Source: Nemertoderma westbladi (lineage: Eukaryota; Xenacoelomorpha; Nemertodermatida; Nemertodermatidae). Taken from it: DNA of 64,000 nt. Shown one piece after another: positions 34,901 through 46,064 of the stretch. The number at the start of each line of letters is the position of its first letter. Positions within the stretch are counted from its first letter, which is position 1. Under the pieces are notes generated by a model. That model worked only from the letters and a program-made list of their open reading frames with translations, made no database searches and was not told the origin of the DNA. Made by a program: the position numbers and the translations under genes. The stretch covers positions 7,501 to 71,500 of the forward strand of contig JAUCBJ010001113.1 of the NCBI GenBank assembly GCA_032718475.1. Reading direction: 5' to 3'.

Positions 34901-36964
34901 AAATGTGTCTACCAAATGTAGAATAATATTGTTATTAATAAACTTCAGATCTAATGCAATAGTGTCATTGAACTCATTACTTATTGGTAGACCAACAACA
35001 GGCCTAGGCGGTGGCTTGTTAAATCTGCGACATATGTCACAACTTTTTTGAATTTCTTCTAACTGATTTGCTAGCCCTTCTGGAACACTTCCAGTCCCCT
35101 TAATTAAACGAACTAATTTATCTGCTGGTGCAAACTGGCGGTGCAACTTTATAGCTACTTTCTTCATTTCATCAGTTGACTTTATTTCACACGAAATGTG
35201 AACTTCCTTTACTAATGCAATAGATATGCAAAAATGCCCTGCAATATTATCAACAGTTGGAATCTTTTGTCCAAACATTATTACTTCATTCTTTCTAAAA
35301 TCAAGAGCTGCATTTGCCTTAGCTAATGAATGTTTAGAGAGTAATAGAGGAATATTGCATGATACCACTGATGCTTGGACATGAACCCGCTTATTGCCAA
35401 TTAGACAAGGAATCTTCACACATTTGTCAGATATCACGTTTTTCCCATCACCAAACCTAAATAAAGTGCAACTTGGAGTTTCAACAACCTCAGATTTTTC
35501 AATATCGCTGAGACTGTCTAGATATGCCATATACCACAACTGCCCACACACTGATTTGGTACAGCCAGAGTCCAGAATTGCTAACCCAATAGTGTCTTCT
35601 AAATACACATTGGTCTGAGCTGTTAAAACATACACATCATCACTCTCACCAAAATCATCCCCTTCATTAAACATACCTGAAATGTCTCTGTAACTTGTAA
35701 GAAGAACATCAACTTCCTCACTGACTGTCTCCCCTTGACCATCACAGAAGTGGGCGGTTTCATTGTCGTCAACTCCAATCCTCCTCTGAAAGCAATTAGC
35801 TGCATAGTGATAAATACTCCCACACCTTAAACATTTAGTTATATTACCATATCGATCCAGGGGATTTCTTACTGCACCAGAACCCCGACTTTGTCCTCGG
35901 TCAAACTGATATGAAGAACCCCGACCTCTGCCAAGCTGATCTGAAAACTGACCTCGACCAAACTGATCACTATGTCCACTATACTGACCACGGGAATACT
36001 GATTCGGCCTTCGATAATTAAACCCACCAACTCCTCCTCCACGCTGGTAACCTTTAAATCCTCTATCAGTAAAATATACCTCATCTTCACCTATTTCATC
36101 CGAACACACTAAAGCTTCCTGCTTTATATCCAACTCACCTAATCCTGATGAAACCTCACTTCTCTTCCCTGAAATTTTCTTCAAGGTGTCTCGCATACCT
36201 TTGAAACTTAAAACAGGGACAGTTGTCCTTGCAAGTTGTTCTTCTGTGTGTGACAGTCCAGCGCTCTTTAAAAGTCTGAATGCAATCACCCCATCTGGCA
36301 GCTCCATACCATGTTTCCTTACTTTTGAATATAAATTATCAAATTCCACCAGATATTCCTCCATGATTATCCCAACTGGACGTATATACTTCTCAAAATT
36401 CTCATAAGCACAAAATGCCAACAGTTCCTTGTCCTTTAAATATAAATCGTCTAGCTTAGTTATTACTTTCTCTAGTCCGTCTTCACCATTTAATTCAGCA
36501 ATTGGTATATCCACTGTAGCTTCCCTCGCTTTTCCGCTCATTGATAACGCCAACACCGGACCTTGTTTCTTTTTATTTAAATCAGTTACTAAACGCCATA
36601 TTTCTATTTCCTTTTTCCAGTCGTCATAGGAAAGATCTGCACGCATTTTGGGGGGTATTTTATAACTTGCTACACCTGCTGATTTGGCCATTTTGTTGAG
36701 GAACAACCACGCTCTGCTACCATGAAATAATGACTATTAATTTATCACTCCTGACTGTCCGACATATATTCAATCAGATATATTTTAGATAACACAATTA
36801 CACCGGTAGGCATGATATACCGGTTACAGAGTACTACAGTACTGCAGTACCACGGTACAGCAGTAGACTTTTCTGCACTTACGGTCCGGACAGATTACCA
36901 TTAGAAACCGTCATTACTTACTCTCTTACTTCAAGGCCTCTTAGGTCCAAGGGTGATCCTAACA
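31907..36964 (-). mobile_element. Complete Ty1/Copia LTR retrotransposon, 5058 bp
   Basis: LTRs of 242 bp at 31907-32148 and 36723-36964 begin TGTTAG and end TTTCA in element orientation and differ at one position that I can see (32143 against 36959). The 5-bp duplicate GTGCC lies at 31902-31906 and 36965-36969. The primer-binding site (36705-36722) starts TGGTAGCAGAG, complementary to the 3' end of initiator methionine tRNA, directly next to the 5' LTR. A polypurine tract (complement of ATCTCCCCCTTTCTG, 32149-32163) adjoins the 3' LTR. It sits inside the Polinton polymerase gene and is clearly a recent arrival. Confidence 0.97.
32306..36691 (-). CDS. gag-pol: Copia Gag-Pol polyprotein, intact except one UGA
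   Basis: One frame of about 1462 codons from ATG 36691, interrupted only by TGA at 34826-34828, at a place where Copia integrases commonly have tryptophan, so TGG to TGA is the simplest explanation. Gag carries an Arg/Gly/Gln/Phe-rich repeat region (QFGRGQFSDQLGRGRG) and one knuckle CLRCGSIYHYAANC. The protease site is AILDSGCTKSVCG. A gag-pre-integrase finger (HRQF...CDICRRF) and the integrase start (NDTIALDLKF) precede the stop. After it come the rest of the integrase, the RVT_2 reverse transcriptase (VKSAFLQG, VDDVLFAG) and RNase H (YADASFG, TDNRSLAQ). Proteins encoded after the stop would require readthrough. Confidence 0.95.
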
Positions 36965-38880
36965 GTGCCTCTTTGTGCCAATAAGTTATTAAATTGTTCC
37001 CTCATATAAGGTGAAAGCATTGATTCATTTATACTTAAATGCTCGGGGGCTAACGGTAATTGTAATGTTTGTTCGTGAATAGCTTTGGGGTATTTTAAAT
37101 CACATATTAAAAAATATCCAGTAGATCCGTCATTGTCTAAATCTACCAAGTACTCGGTTAGTTTTTCTGGAATTGCATTCTCTAAATGTTTAATACTTAC
37201 TTCTTTGAATTGTGAGGTGGGTAGTTTTTTACTTAAATTCCCAGAATATAAAGAGTTGAAATCAATATTAAAAATATGGCATTCTTCCTTAGTAGAATCA
37301 TATGTACTTGTTTTGGGTATATTTGATTCTATATAATGCTTACGACAAAATGAAACACCACCCCTAATTTATTTTTCAAAATCTCTATATGTCTGATAAT
37401 CCTTTATTAATTCTATTTTACATTTATTATATTTTAGAGCAGCACAATCATAGGTACATGATGCGATACTACAGTAAAAAACCACTTCCAAATCGTAATT
37501 TTGTTTAAAAACATTCCTAAAATTCTCAAATATATCAGCAAACAAGCAAACATTGAGTTTTAAATAGGCTAAAAGATAATCTTTGAGATACACACAGTCG
37601 AATTCTACCCATGATAATCCAGCAAACCTATAATCTTCAATTGTACATGTTTTTTGACTTAAGTTACTAAAAAAATTATTCATAGATGGCAAACCTGTAT
37701 CATTAAATTTATTTATATCTGTCAAGTACTCGTATGGAAATACTCCTTTCCGATTAATTGTTGAGTTATTCAAGTTTGGGTAAAAATATTTCGTTTCTTG
37801 TAGAGTAATAGGTAAAATTGAGCTATAATCATGACTCGCTACAACCTTTGTTGAACACTCAACTAAATTACTTAGGGAAAAGCTTAAAAATTGATATGTG
37901 TCTAGACACGTAACTCAATTTTTTTAGAAGAGTTTTTAATTGGGATAAATGCACTCAGTGAAATATATCGTTCTGTATTTCTCGGTATAACCTTTATATC
38001 CCAATCCGTGTATTTCTTATCTCTAAATCCGGTTTGTAATATACAATGTATATCGTAGTGATTGGCATTGTGCCCGCAAAGTACATACAGGTATCGTTTC
38101 ATGGATAAACTCCGGTTACACCTATTACAGGCCGCCACGATATATTTACCTGTAATATGTGAATGATGTCTGTTTTTCCCTACATTATTATTTAAAGTAA
38201 CATTACAATAGAAACAAAATTTTGCCTATTCAAAATTTACAAAATCAATATTAGTAAATAATATAGTTTTATGGGTGTATATTTCTGACCAACAACATAA
38301 TTCAGTTAAATCAGTATATAATGAATCTAAGAAATCTTGAATACAATTATTATTATTATTTGACTTTACGAATGTTTTCAAATGACATTTTGGAGGATCA
38401 ATTAATTTACTATTGGGAACAATTAAATAACTTACAGCACCCGGTATATGCTCCTGTATAAATTGATTATTAACTGAGGGTTATAAGATACATTCTATAT
38501 CAAAGTAGGTGACAAACAATGGGGATATGGGGATTTAAATATATCGGTCTACTGTAGGTACAGTTGTAAGTCTATTTACTGCTGTATTTGGCTGATATAT
38601 TTACTGTGTTTGGTGCAGTTTAACTGTTTGTTGTTTAAGTTTTTAAATTTCCCGCGTTTATGTTATTATTTAATACATGGCAGTATTTATGGTTAAAAAA
38701 AAATTGGGATAAGGTTCTATCTAAATTTGTAAAACTAATATGTATTCTTTTTTTATTAGGTAGTTTCTCGCGTTGACTTTTTCCTTGATAACAGGCGAGA
38801 CAGTGTCGTTGGAGAACTTCCTTTTGATAAAAATGCACCAAACACCTTTCACAATATTGTCTATTGTGGATATGAAAAGG
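36965..38880 (-). pseudogene. POLB: Polinton family-B DNA polymerase, exonuclease and central part
   Basis: Pieces in several frames follow the order of a Polinton polymerase: a CERCLVHFYQKEVLQRHC finger (38635-38880), the exonuclease-side segment CNRCNRSL...HNANHYDIHC and IKVIPRNTERYISLSA (37902-38138), KGVFPYEYLTDINKFNDTGL and LKLNVCLFADIFENFR (37369-37773), and palm motif A DFNSLYSG near 37250, then STGYFLICDLKYPKAIHE (36970-37149). Several small frame breaks (near 37367, 37800-37900, 38140-38630) show decay beyond the large insertions. Its left end is the Copia target site; its right end is the LINE target site. Confidence 0.85.
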
Positions 38881-38920
38881 CACTTAATACTGGAGCACCA
38901 ATTATAGAAATTAGTCTTAA

Positions 38921-39581
38921 GGGGGGGGGGGGGGGGGGTTTCTGGGGGGGGGGGCATTTTCTGACCAAAAAGTCGAATTTTTGAAACATATCCTATCTGA
39001 TGCAGAATTTCATGCTGAATCCAAATATGGAAACCGTTTTCCAATATCTTGCTTAGTTTAACTAAGTAACTTTGTTCTCTAAGAAAAGAGCTTTCGAATG
39101 AGCCCAAAACGAACTCCGTACGACCACTAAAACTGGAGATTATACATTTTGAAGATCTCCGATGAACGATAAGTCTATTCCGTGTAATCCCGCAAAGACC
39201 ACAGAGTCGCTTATTCGAGTCCCGTCTTCATTCCAGAGACTTGAAATTGTCTTATAAACTGATCAGTAGGTCCAATAATCATAAAAAAATACATTCTCAA
39301 TTAAAATTTAGTGCTCTTTCTCGTGGAGACGTCCAATTAGCACCATTGAGCACAGAAATTTGCAGAAATTGAATGCAAACCCCAAACTTCATCTCCATTA
39401 CCGGTATCGCAATGTAGCGGAGCCAGTATCTTCTATCCCAGATATCTCGAAAACTAAGTAACATATGGGAAAACGGTTTTCATATTTGGATTCAGCATGA
39501 AATTCTGCATCAGATAGGATATGTTTCAGAAATCCGACTTTTTGGTCAGAAAATGCGCTACCCCCCCCCCCCCCCCCCCCC
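38921..39581. mobile_element. MITE with G18/C21 ends and TTAA duplication, 661 bp
   Basis: TTAA at 38917-38920 and 39582-39585. The left end is 18 G, then TTTCT, more G and CATTTTCTGACCAAAAAGTC; the right end is its inverted copy ending in 21 C. The inverted repeats extend roughly 130 bp. No reading frame of its own. Removing it with one TTAA keeps the LINE frame open across the site. Confidence 0.9.
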
Positions 39582-39769
39582 TTAAACAACGCACTGAGCC
39601 CTGGATGACCTCGGGTATTCTTAGTAATATCAGAGAAAGAGATAACTATTTGTATAAATTTAGGAAATACCGTGTTTTAGCTGATTATAATAATTACTGC
39701 AAATATAGAAACCTTGTCCAACGGAAAATATAAAAAAGCGAAATCCGAATATTTGTACAACAAAATTGT

Positions 39770-40079
39770 TGTGTTCATGGCTCGCCCCAATCTTTATACT
39801 GTATTATAAGGCAACATGGGTGAAGGGAATATACTAAGGATATATATACTTACGGCTTTAACGGTACATCCAGACTGCTTATTACTGCAGTACTGCTAGA
39901 TACTGACCCCCTGTACACAGTACAGCTGTATGCGCGAACCACTTATGCAGCACGGCTGCAGCGCAACATGTTTAATGATATTATACTGTAACATTATACG
40001 TGTGCTGGTATTATATTGAACTCAAATATATATATGTTATTTACTTCATAACCTCCGCTCGCACTACGAGACATGACAA
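39770..40079. mobile_element. Short insertion inside the LINE, about 310 bp
   Basis: The LINE coding sequence stops matching after ...TACAACAAAATT (39769) and resumes at AAGTGAGAATAATG (about 40083). The ends show a weak inverted similarity (CATGGCTCG against CGAGACATG). It could be a small MITE; boundaries are approximate. Confidence 0.4.
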
Positions 40080-40225
40080 AAATAAGTGAGAATAATGATA
40101 ATCCTAAAAGTCTATGGTCTACCCTAAAATCTTTAGGTTATAAAAACCTTAAATCTAAATCGAATATTGTTCTGCAAGATAACGGTGAGCTGATTCATGA
40201 TCATACTCTAGTTAGTAATTTACCA

Positions 40226-40408
40226 CAGGTAATCTCTTGTACAGTAGACTGCGATTTGCTAATGACTACAGTTTGACCTCTGTCTGACAGGTAGGATTTG
40301 AACCAGTCTATAGAACCTACACCCATCAGGCCTAACTTACCAAGCAGAATTTCGTGATCTACAGTATCGAAAGCCTTTTGTAGGTCCAACATTACCATAC
40401 CAGTATAT
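40226..40408 (-). other. Inverted 5' segment of the LINE (twin-priming signature)
   Basis: On the minus strand it encodes the reverse-transcriptase stretch that belongs immediately before the [10 protein letters not shown] segment of the plus strand. Only a few bases are missing at the junction, while over 100 codons are lost on its other side. Confidence 0.85.
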
Positions 40409-40462
40409 AAACCGCAAGGTAGTATATTAGGTCCTCTGCTTTTTGTATGCTATGTAAATGAT

Positions 40463-41371
40463 ATGATAAGTAGTATAGATCCCGATTTTAAACTCATTTT
40501 ATATGCCGACGACAGTGCTCTTATTTTCTCTCATAAAGATCCTATCCATATTTCCCAAAAGTTAAGTGCAGTTCCAGAATCCTGTAATGAGTGGTTGGCT
40601 GATAATAAGCTATCCATTCACTACGGTAAGACTGAAAGTATTTTGTTTGGTTCCAAAAGAAAGTTAAAGAAGGTAACTAAGTTTGAAGTCACTAGTAATG
40701 GACATAAGATTGAAAATAAAAAGGAAGTTAAATATTTAGGCGCCACATTGGATAACTGCTTATCAGGAGAAAGTACAGTGAAAAATATTTTCTCGAAAGT
40801 TAACAGTAGGCTTAGGTTTCTATACAGAAATAAAAATAGTTTAAACACCGACTCCCGCAAGTTACTTTGCCCTTCTTTAATACAGTGTCACATGGACTAT
40901 GCGTGCTCTTCTTGGTATGAAGGCTTAACCAAACAGCTTAAATGTAAATTACAAGTAGCTCAGAATAAAGTAGTACGATTTATTAAAGACTACAAACCTA
41001 GGCACCACCTAACTCCAGATGACTTTTCTGAATCTGGACTACTTAACTTAGATAGTAGAGTTAAGCAGCTACGCCTTAACCATGTGCATAAAGTGTATAA
41101 TGGTAAATGTCCCAATTACCTAAAACAACAATTCAACAGAGTACGCGATACACACTCTTACAGTAGCAGAGCTAGTGCTTCAAACTTCTACCTCCCGAAT
41201 TATAAATCCTTTGAATCTGATACATTCTTTTTTAACGGTATTAAAAATTGGAACGCTCTGCCTAATGAAATTAAAAACCTAGATAATCAACATTCTTTTA
41301 AATCTGCAGTTAAATCTCACCTCCGTGTGCAATGTAAAAATAGGTACAATAGTCCTACAGTAAGTTATTAG
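40463..41371 (+). CDS. LINE family 2 reverse transcriptase, C-terminal part
   Basis: Open frame of 302 codons with the catalytic LILYADDSALIF and a CR1/L2-type thumb and C-terminus (VKYLGATLDNCL, LCPSLIQCHMDYACSSWY, VRFIKDYKPRHHLTPDDF, FFFNGIKNWNALP). It is the open remainder of the element; the N-terminal part is inverted or deleted, so it is not functional. A near-identical 3' portion is at 54563-55597. Confidence 0.9.
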   Translation: MISSIDPDFKLILYADDSALIFSHKDPIHISQKLSAVPESCNEWLADNKLSIHYGKTESILFGSKRKLKKVTKFEVTSNGHKIENKKEVKYLGATLDNCLSGESTVKNIFSKVNSRLRFLYRNKNSLNTDSRKLLCPSLIQCHMDYACSSWYEGLTKQLKCKLQVAQNKVVRFIKDYKPRHHLTPDDFSESGLLNLDSRVKQLRLNHVHKVYNGKCPNYLKQQFNRVRDTHSYSSRASASNFYLPNYKSFESDTFFFNGIKNWNALPNEIKNLDNQHSFKSAVKSHLRVQCKNRYNSPTVSY

Positions 41372-41688
41372 TTTATTAAATATTTACTATTTATACTGTA
41401 ATTACGTTTTTAATAAATTGTTCTGTACATTACATCTTTATCGTTGAGTTGGACATTGTTACGCTCTCGGTAAAGTTGTACATGTACATAGTGTAATTAC
41501 GTTTTATATTGGTTTTAGGTTAGCGTAGTGTAATATTGTATTTGTAACCAAGTAACATGAAGGACCCCCTTGGAAATAAGCTGCAAAGCTTTAGGGGTAA
41601 TCCTATATGTTATGTTGGACAATACCTTTATACCGGTACATTGTTTGGTGTATTTGTTATTGTTTTTATATAATGTATAAATAAATCT

Positions 41689-42928
41689 ATATGAAGAGCT
41701 TTCGTATTCAGCAATCGATTCAAGTTAGTTATGCTCACATAATGATTTTGTTTACGCACATTATTATTTTTTACTACAAGTAATATATTTAATAAATCTT
41801 TATCTGGTGTAATTTTACTAAACTGAGGTTGTCTTAATATAGATACGGGGGTCTGTTTGTTGTTGTTATTCCAGCATAATAAATTAATCATATATTTCGA
41901 ATTTTGTTTTTCAAAAAGTTTAATCACTAGCTGCCACTCTGTTGGATAATCATTTTTCCTGTTTTCAAAAATGAAATGACTCATATAATTTTTGTGTGAC
42001 AAAGTACGGTTTTGTTGTTGTTTTTCACTTTGCTACTAAATTTTGCGGTTATAATTTGAAACAATCATTATCAACCGTTTGTATATTTATTGTACTGCGT
42101 TTACTCGATAGAGCCTTAGGTAATTCCATATATCCATGTCCCTTATATAGTAACGACCTAGACTTAGAATCAGCTAATTTAATTTCAACTCTTAATAAAG
42201 ATTTAATACGCCAGCCTGAACCACGTGTGTTAAACAAACATGGCTATTTTTTCTAATATATTTTCAAGTATATACTCAAACCATAGATCAAAACTTTGTG
42301 ATGAATCTACAGTATTAATAGCACCACCGGAAGAATTAAAATAAAAGGTTTCTAATTGCTCACCTTCTGAAAAATGTGTTCTGTACATTAATACATTTAG
42401 ACCTAACCATAGTCTAAGAACATTCATTTCTTTCAATCTGTCCAATATTAACTGAAGAATATTACCTCGAATTTGCGCTAATGCTGTTTCTACATCGGGA
42501 TTATCTCTAGAAGTTGGGAGGTCATGGACATAAATTTCAAGACGATTATCGTGAGCGTCTTGTTCCCGCGTAAAAATTGTTGCGCATGTACCATGAGCCA
42601 CCCTTAATTTTTTTCTAGATATTATATTTTTATGTTGTGGAGATTTACGCTTTCTTGTGTAATAACATTTCAAGTGACAGTCGTGTCGTAAATAATTCTC
42701 ATATATATACTCTTTATTACAGGTAGAACAAGTCAATTGATAAGTGTGAAACTCCATTTCTTTACAGCCCGTAGTTGATTCATGTCGTTTACAAATTTCA
42801 CTGCATGAAGTCGTTACATGACACTTAAAACAAGAATAACCTTCAAAATGCGACTTTAGATGACGTAAATAATTATGTCTAGTTACATTCATATGACAGA
42901 ATGAACAACATATTACTATTTTATCCAT
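41689..42928 (-). pseudogene. POLB: Polinton family-B DNA polymerase, N-terminal part
   Basis: ATG at 42928. C2H2-like zinc fingers (CSFCHMNVTRHNYLRHLKSH, CFKCHVTTSCSEICKRHEST, CSTCNKEYIYENYLRHDCHL) are followed by LRLWLGLNVLMYRTHFSEGE and GSGWRIKSLLRVEIKL, then NHYVSITNLNRLLN in 41628-42002. These are the N-terminal features of invertebrate Polinton polymerases. There are frame breaks near 42235 and 42020. The protein continues across the LINE insertion into 38880. Just upstream of the ATG lie TATATAA-type sequence and a 350-bp AAT microsatellite. Confidence 0.8.
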
Positions 42929-42948
42929 GTTGAAGTTTGTTTAGATTA

Positions 42949-43305
<357 letters not shown>

Positions 43306-43494
43306 TGTAGTGGCGCATATTTCAGTACTAATACTGAACTAAATACTGAATTAACTTATTTAAATTGATTTAATTGATTTAATTGGATGTCTCAAGGCTC
43401 GCAGCATTGTTGCCAGTGTTCCGTCCGCGCTTGTGGCCCCACGAGTCGAAGCCACTGTGTCCGTTCCGGCCAGCCATGTGTTGGCTGTTCGAAG

Positions 43495-44065
43495 GTGAGG
43501 ACCTTCGAATACGTAAGGGAAAGGCATGGGCAGCCTTGAATAGGCTTTCCAGGATTTGGAAGTCACCTAGAATTAATCGGAAACTTAAGGTCCGATTATT
43601 TAGAGCAGCAGTAGTTCCAGTACTCCTCTACAGGAGTCCATGCTGGGCTCTAACTGCTGAGGACACCAAATCTCTGGATGGCACATTCACAAGAATGCTA
43701 CGCCGGGTACATTGTGTCAAGTACAATGCACACATCTCCAACCAGACACTATATAACATTGGAGGTTTCTCATTGGTTCCCCCAAGCTTGACACTAGAAC
43801 AAAATCGCCTCCGCTTTGCAGGACATTGCTTTCGCCGTGAGGACCAGCCAGTGCATAATCTTGTACTTTGGCAGCCTCATGGAGTGAATAAGCATGGTGG
43901 ACAGCCCATGACTTTCTTGAGACGCATCTTAAAGGACACTGGCCTTAAAGATGCGGATGATCTAGCAAATGTCATGGGTGATAGGGAGTTGTGGCGGTGC
44001 AATTTTGTTGACAAGCCGGCACAGCATTCTTAAAAATGCAGCTGCAATGCAGCATGCCGATCCTA
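43495..44065 (+). mobile_element. LINE family 1, 3' fragment (second copy)
   Basis: Closely matches 6213-6779: DLRIRKGKAWAALNRLSRIW, KLKVRLFRAAVVPVLLY, TFTRMLRRVHCVKYN, to the shared 3' end GCATGCCGATCCTAGTAGTA. Only the reverse-transcriptase thumb and tail are present. The stretch 43305-43494 to its left is unassigned. Confidence 0.85.
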
Positions 44066-44989
44066 GTAGTAGGCTGTGCACCGCTGTCTTCGGGCGGCTG
44101 TCTGAACCCGCATCAGATTCCGGTTATGGTAGACTCAAAAGTTTCTGATTCTTCCATTCATGGGGATGACTCCGACTCTGACTCCGACACTGACTCATTC
44201 TCAAGTGCGGTTATTACACAAATACCGGCTAGGCGCTCCTGTGACAGACACTCGTCTGCTCCAGGTGGATTCACACCATCGACCTCGGCTTCTCCCCCAT
44301 CCCTTTCAACACTGGATCGGTTGGAGTCGGCGTTTGGTGGTCCCTGGCTTAACACTCCTGGTTCATCGACTGATCTGGCCTGGGAGGCTCGGTACTCCCG
44401 TCTCACTCTCCTTCCGGGACATCAGTACATAGTGCCGGGTGGGAATGTTGGTCGGAAGATCGCCGATTTCTTGGCCCGCAAGCTGGAGTTCCTGACAGAT
44501 GGGATACACCCATCTGCCGGAACGGCCCCTCTGCTTCATCGCAGTCATGTTTCAACGAGACCCAATGGTGAAGAAGAGCGCGGATATCCGGCGCACCCTA
44601 TTGCGTCGGATAGGTATGTGGGAGCGTGAGGAGTTCAACCAGCTGGTGGTCGAATCGGAGCGTTGCAGCATGAAATTCGCCAAGTCCCGAGGATCTGGTG
44701 GTCAAGAGACCCCAGCCCAAGTTTTAATAGAAAAATTCTGGCTGGACAGAACCGGGCTGCCGTCCGCCTCATCACAGACAGGGACAGAGGTGGGATTTTA
44801 GATCCGGATGCCCAGGCTGAGGGACGACCACCTGGGGTTACCATTCGCGATGTCCTCTCGGAGAAACACCCGCCCCAATTGGATGTATCTCTCGATGCGT
44901 TCGAGCCCTGCGACGAGTTGCCCACCTTCGAGGACGTCGACATCACGGGGCAACTCGTCCTCAAGGTAACTCGTGCTCTGTGGGGTGGA
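44066..44989 (+). mobile_element. Fragment of another reverse-transcriptase element (unclassified)
   Basis: Frames at 44036-44629, 44499-44801 and 44663-44995 follow on from each other with frameshifts: an acidic Ser/Asp region, FLARKLEFLTDGIHPSAGTA, WEREEFNQLVVESERCSMKF and AAVRLITDRDRGGILDPDAQ. I recall such a region ahead of the reverse transcriptase in some invertebrate retroelements but cannot name the family. It ends abruptly at the next fragment. Confidence 0.4.
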
Positions 44990-45574
44990 ACATAGTCAAC
45001 CACAATAATGAACAAGAATGGTGCAAGTGTGTCTCCATGGAGGACGCCCCATAACACTTCAAATGGTTCTGTGTCACCGTCAACAGTAGACACAAATGTA
45101 GTCGAACCATCATATACTGATCTGATTGCTGCAATAATTTCATCAGGAATCCCATATAATGAAAGTATGCTGAACATTCGTGAGCGAGCTAATGACGCAT
45201 CGGAGAACATATGTAGATCCAGATTCGTCATGTCCCCATCCGGGAAAAGAATCAAAGGCCTTGAAGAAGTCAACAAAGATAACAGCCAGATGCCTGTCTT
45301 TCTTTTTTGATAACTCTTCAATTATCCTTCTTAAGTGCCAAAATGGGCTCCATGGTCCCACGACCTTTACGGAACCCATTCTGATTTCCACGGAGCAGTC
45401 TCTCAATGGGATCCCTGATGCGATTTAATAAAATCCTATTGCATAGCTTTGCAGCAATCGAGATCAATGAGATTCCCCGAAAAGAACCATAGAGTGTTAG
45501 GTTGCCCTTCTTGGGAACTGGCACCAATTTATTTGTTTTCATTTCTTGTGGGATTCTTGTTGTTCGGTACATGT
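44990..45574 (-). mobile_element. LINE family 1, reverse-transcriptase fragment (third copy)
   Basis: Minus strand: QEMKTNKLVPVPKKGNLTLY, SFRGISLISIAAKLCNRILL, FVDFFKAFDSF, then SILSLYGIPDEIIAAIRSVY and LHGDTLAPFLF in broken frames. It overlaps the region deleted from the copy at 5483-6779. A 59-bp piece of the neighbouring BEL fragment sits inside it (45189-45247). Confidence 0.8.
45189..45247. repeat. 59-bp exact direct repeat (copy 1)
   Basis: Identical to 45892-45950. Here it replaces a few codons of LINE reverse transcriptase; at the other site it is part of BEL RNase H. Confidence 0.95.
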
Positions 45575-46064
45575 CTACTTATGCCACCTTTCTAACTCTG
45601 TCGTTGCCCTTATTTCGTCCACCCTGTTTGCGACGAATATAGGGTATCTCGTCCTTTCATTATGTAGCCAACCAAGCACTACCATGGAGTCCGTCCAGTA
45701 GTGTGTTTCCACTATGTTGGGAATAGCGTCCATCAAGTAGGCTGTGGCCCTAACTCCTAACGTCGCAGCTGTCAACTCGAGTTTCGGAACCGATGCTGAA
45801 TCTGGCGGTGTCGACTTCGCTTTGCTGAATGCGAGTCTGGGCTTGTGAGCCCCCTCTCGTTGTACTAAGTAGAGTGCCGCTCCGTATGCCTCTAATGACG
45901 CATCGGAGAACATATGTAGATCCAGATTCGTCATGTCCCCATCCGGGAAATAACACGTGTGGCATGCTGTATATTCCCATCTGCTCTAAACTCTCTGTCC
46001 ACTTGCACCACTGCTTGCTGATCTCTTCCGGTACCTCTGTGTCCCACTCGTCCTGCAGTAATTC
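45575..46064 (-). mobile_element. Third BEL/Pao lineage, RNase H fragment
   Basis: Minus strand: EISKQWCKWTESLEQM, then in another frame LDLHMFSDASLEAYGAALYL, LELTAATLGVRATAYL, HYWTDSMVVLGWLHNE and FVANRVDEIRATT, the BEL/Pao RNase H. The sequence is clearly different from BEL-1 and BEL-2. It is cut at both ends and sits inside the 3' part of the nuclease-like gene of the second Polinton. Confidence 0.85.

Larger units (their letters stand above)
38881..41688 (+). mobile_element. LINE (CR1/L2-like, family 2), 5'-truncated with 5' inversion
   Basis: Starts with a pre-RT region (PWMTSGILSNIRERDNYLYK, 39590 onward; NPKSLWSTLKSLGYKN, 40085 onward). It then has an inverted piece (40226-40408, minus strand) encoding [19 protein letters not shown], then returns to the plus strand with [10 protein letters not shown] and LILYADDSALIF and runs to the end of the protein (41371). 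The 3' end is AATAAATCTAT. ATATGAA at 38870-38876 and 41689-41695 is the likely target duplication within the polymerase gene. The copy also contains a MITE (38921-39581) and a further insertion (39770-40079). The clade assignment is tentative. Confidence 0.85.
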
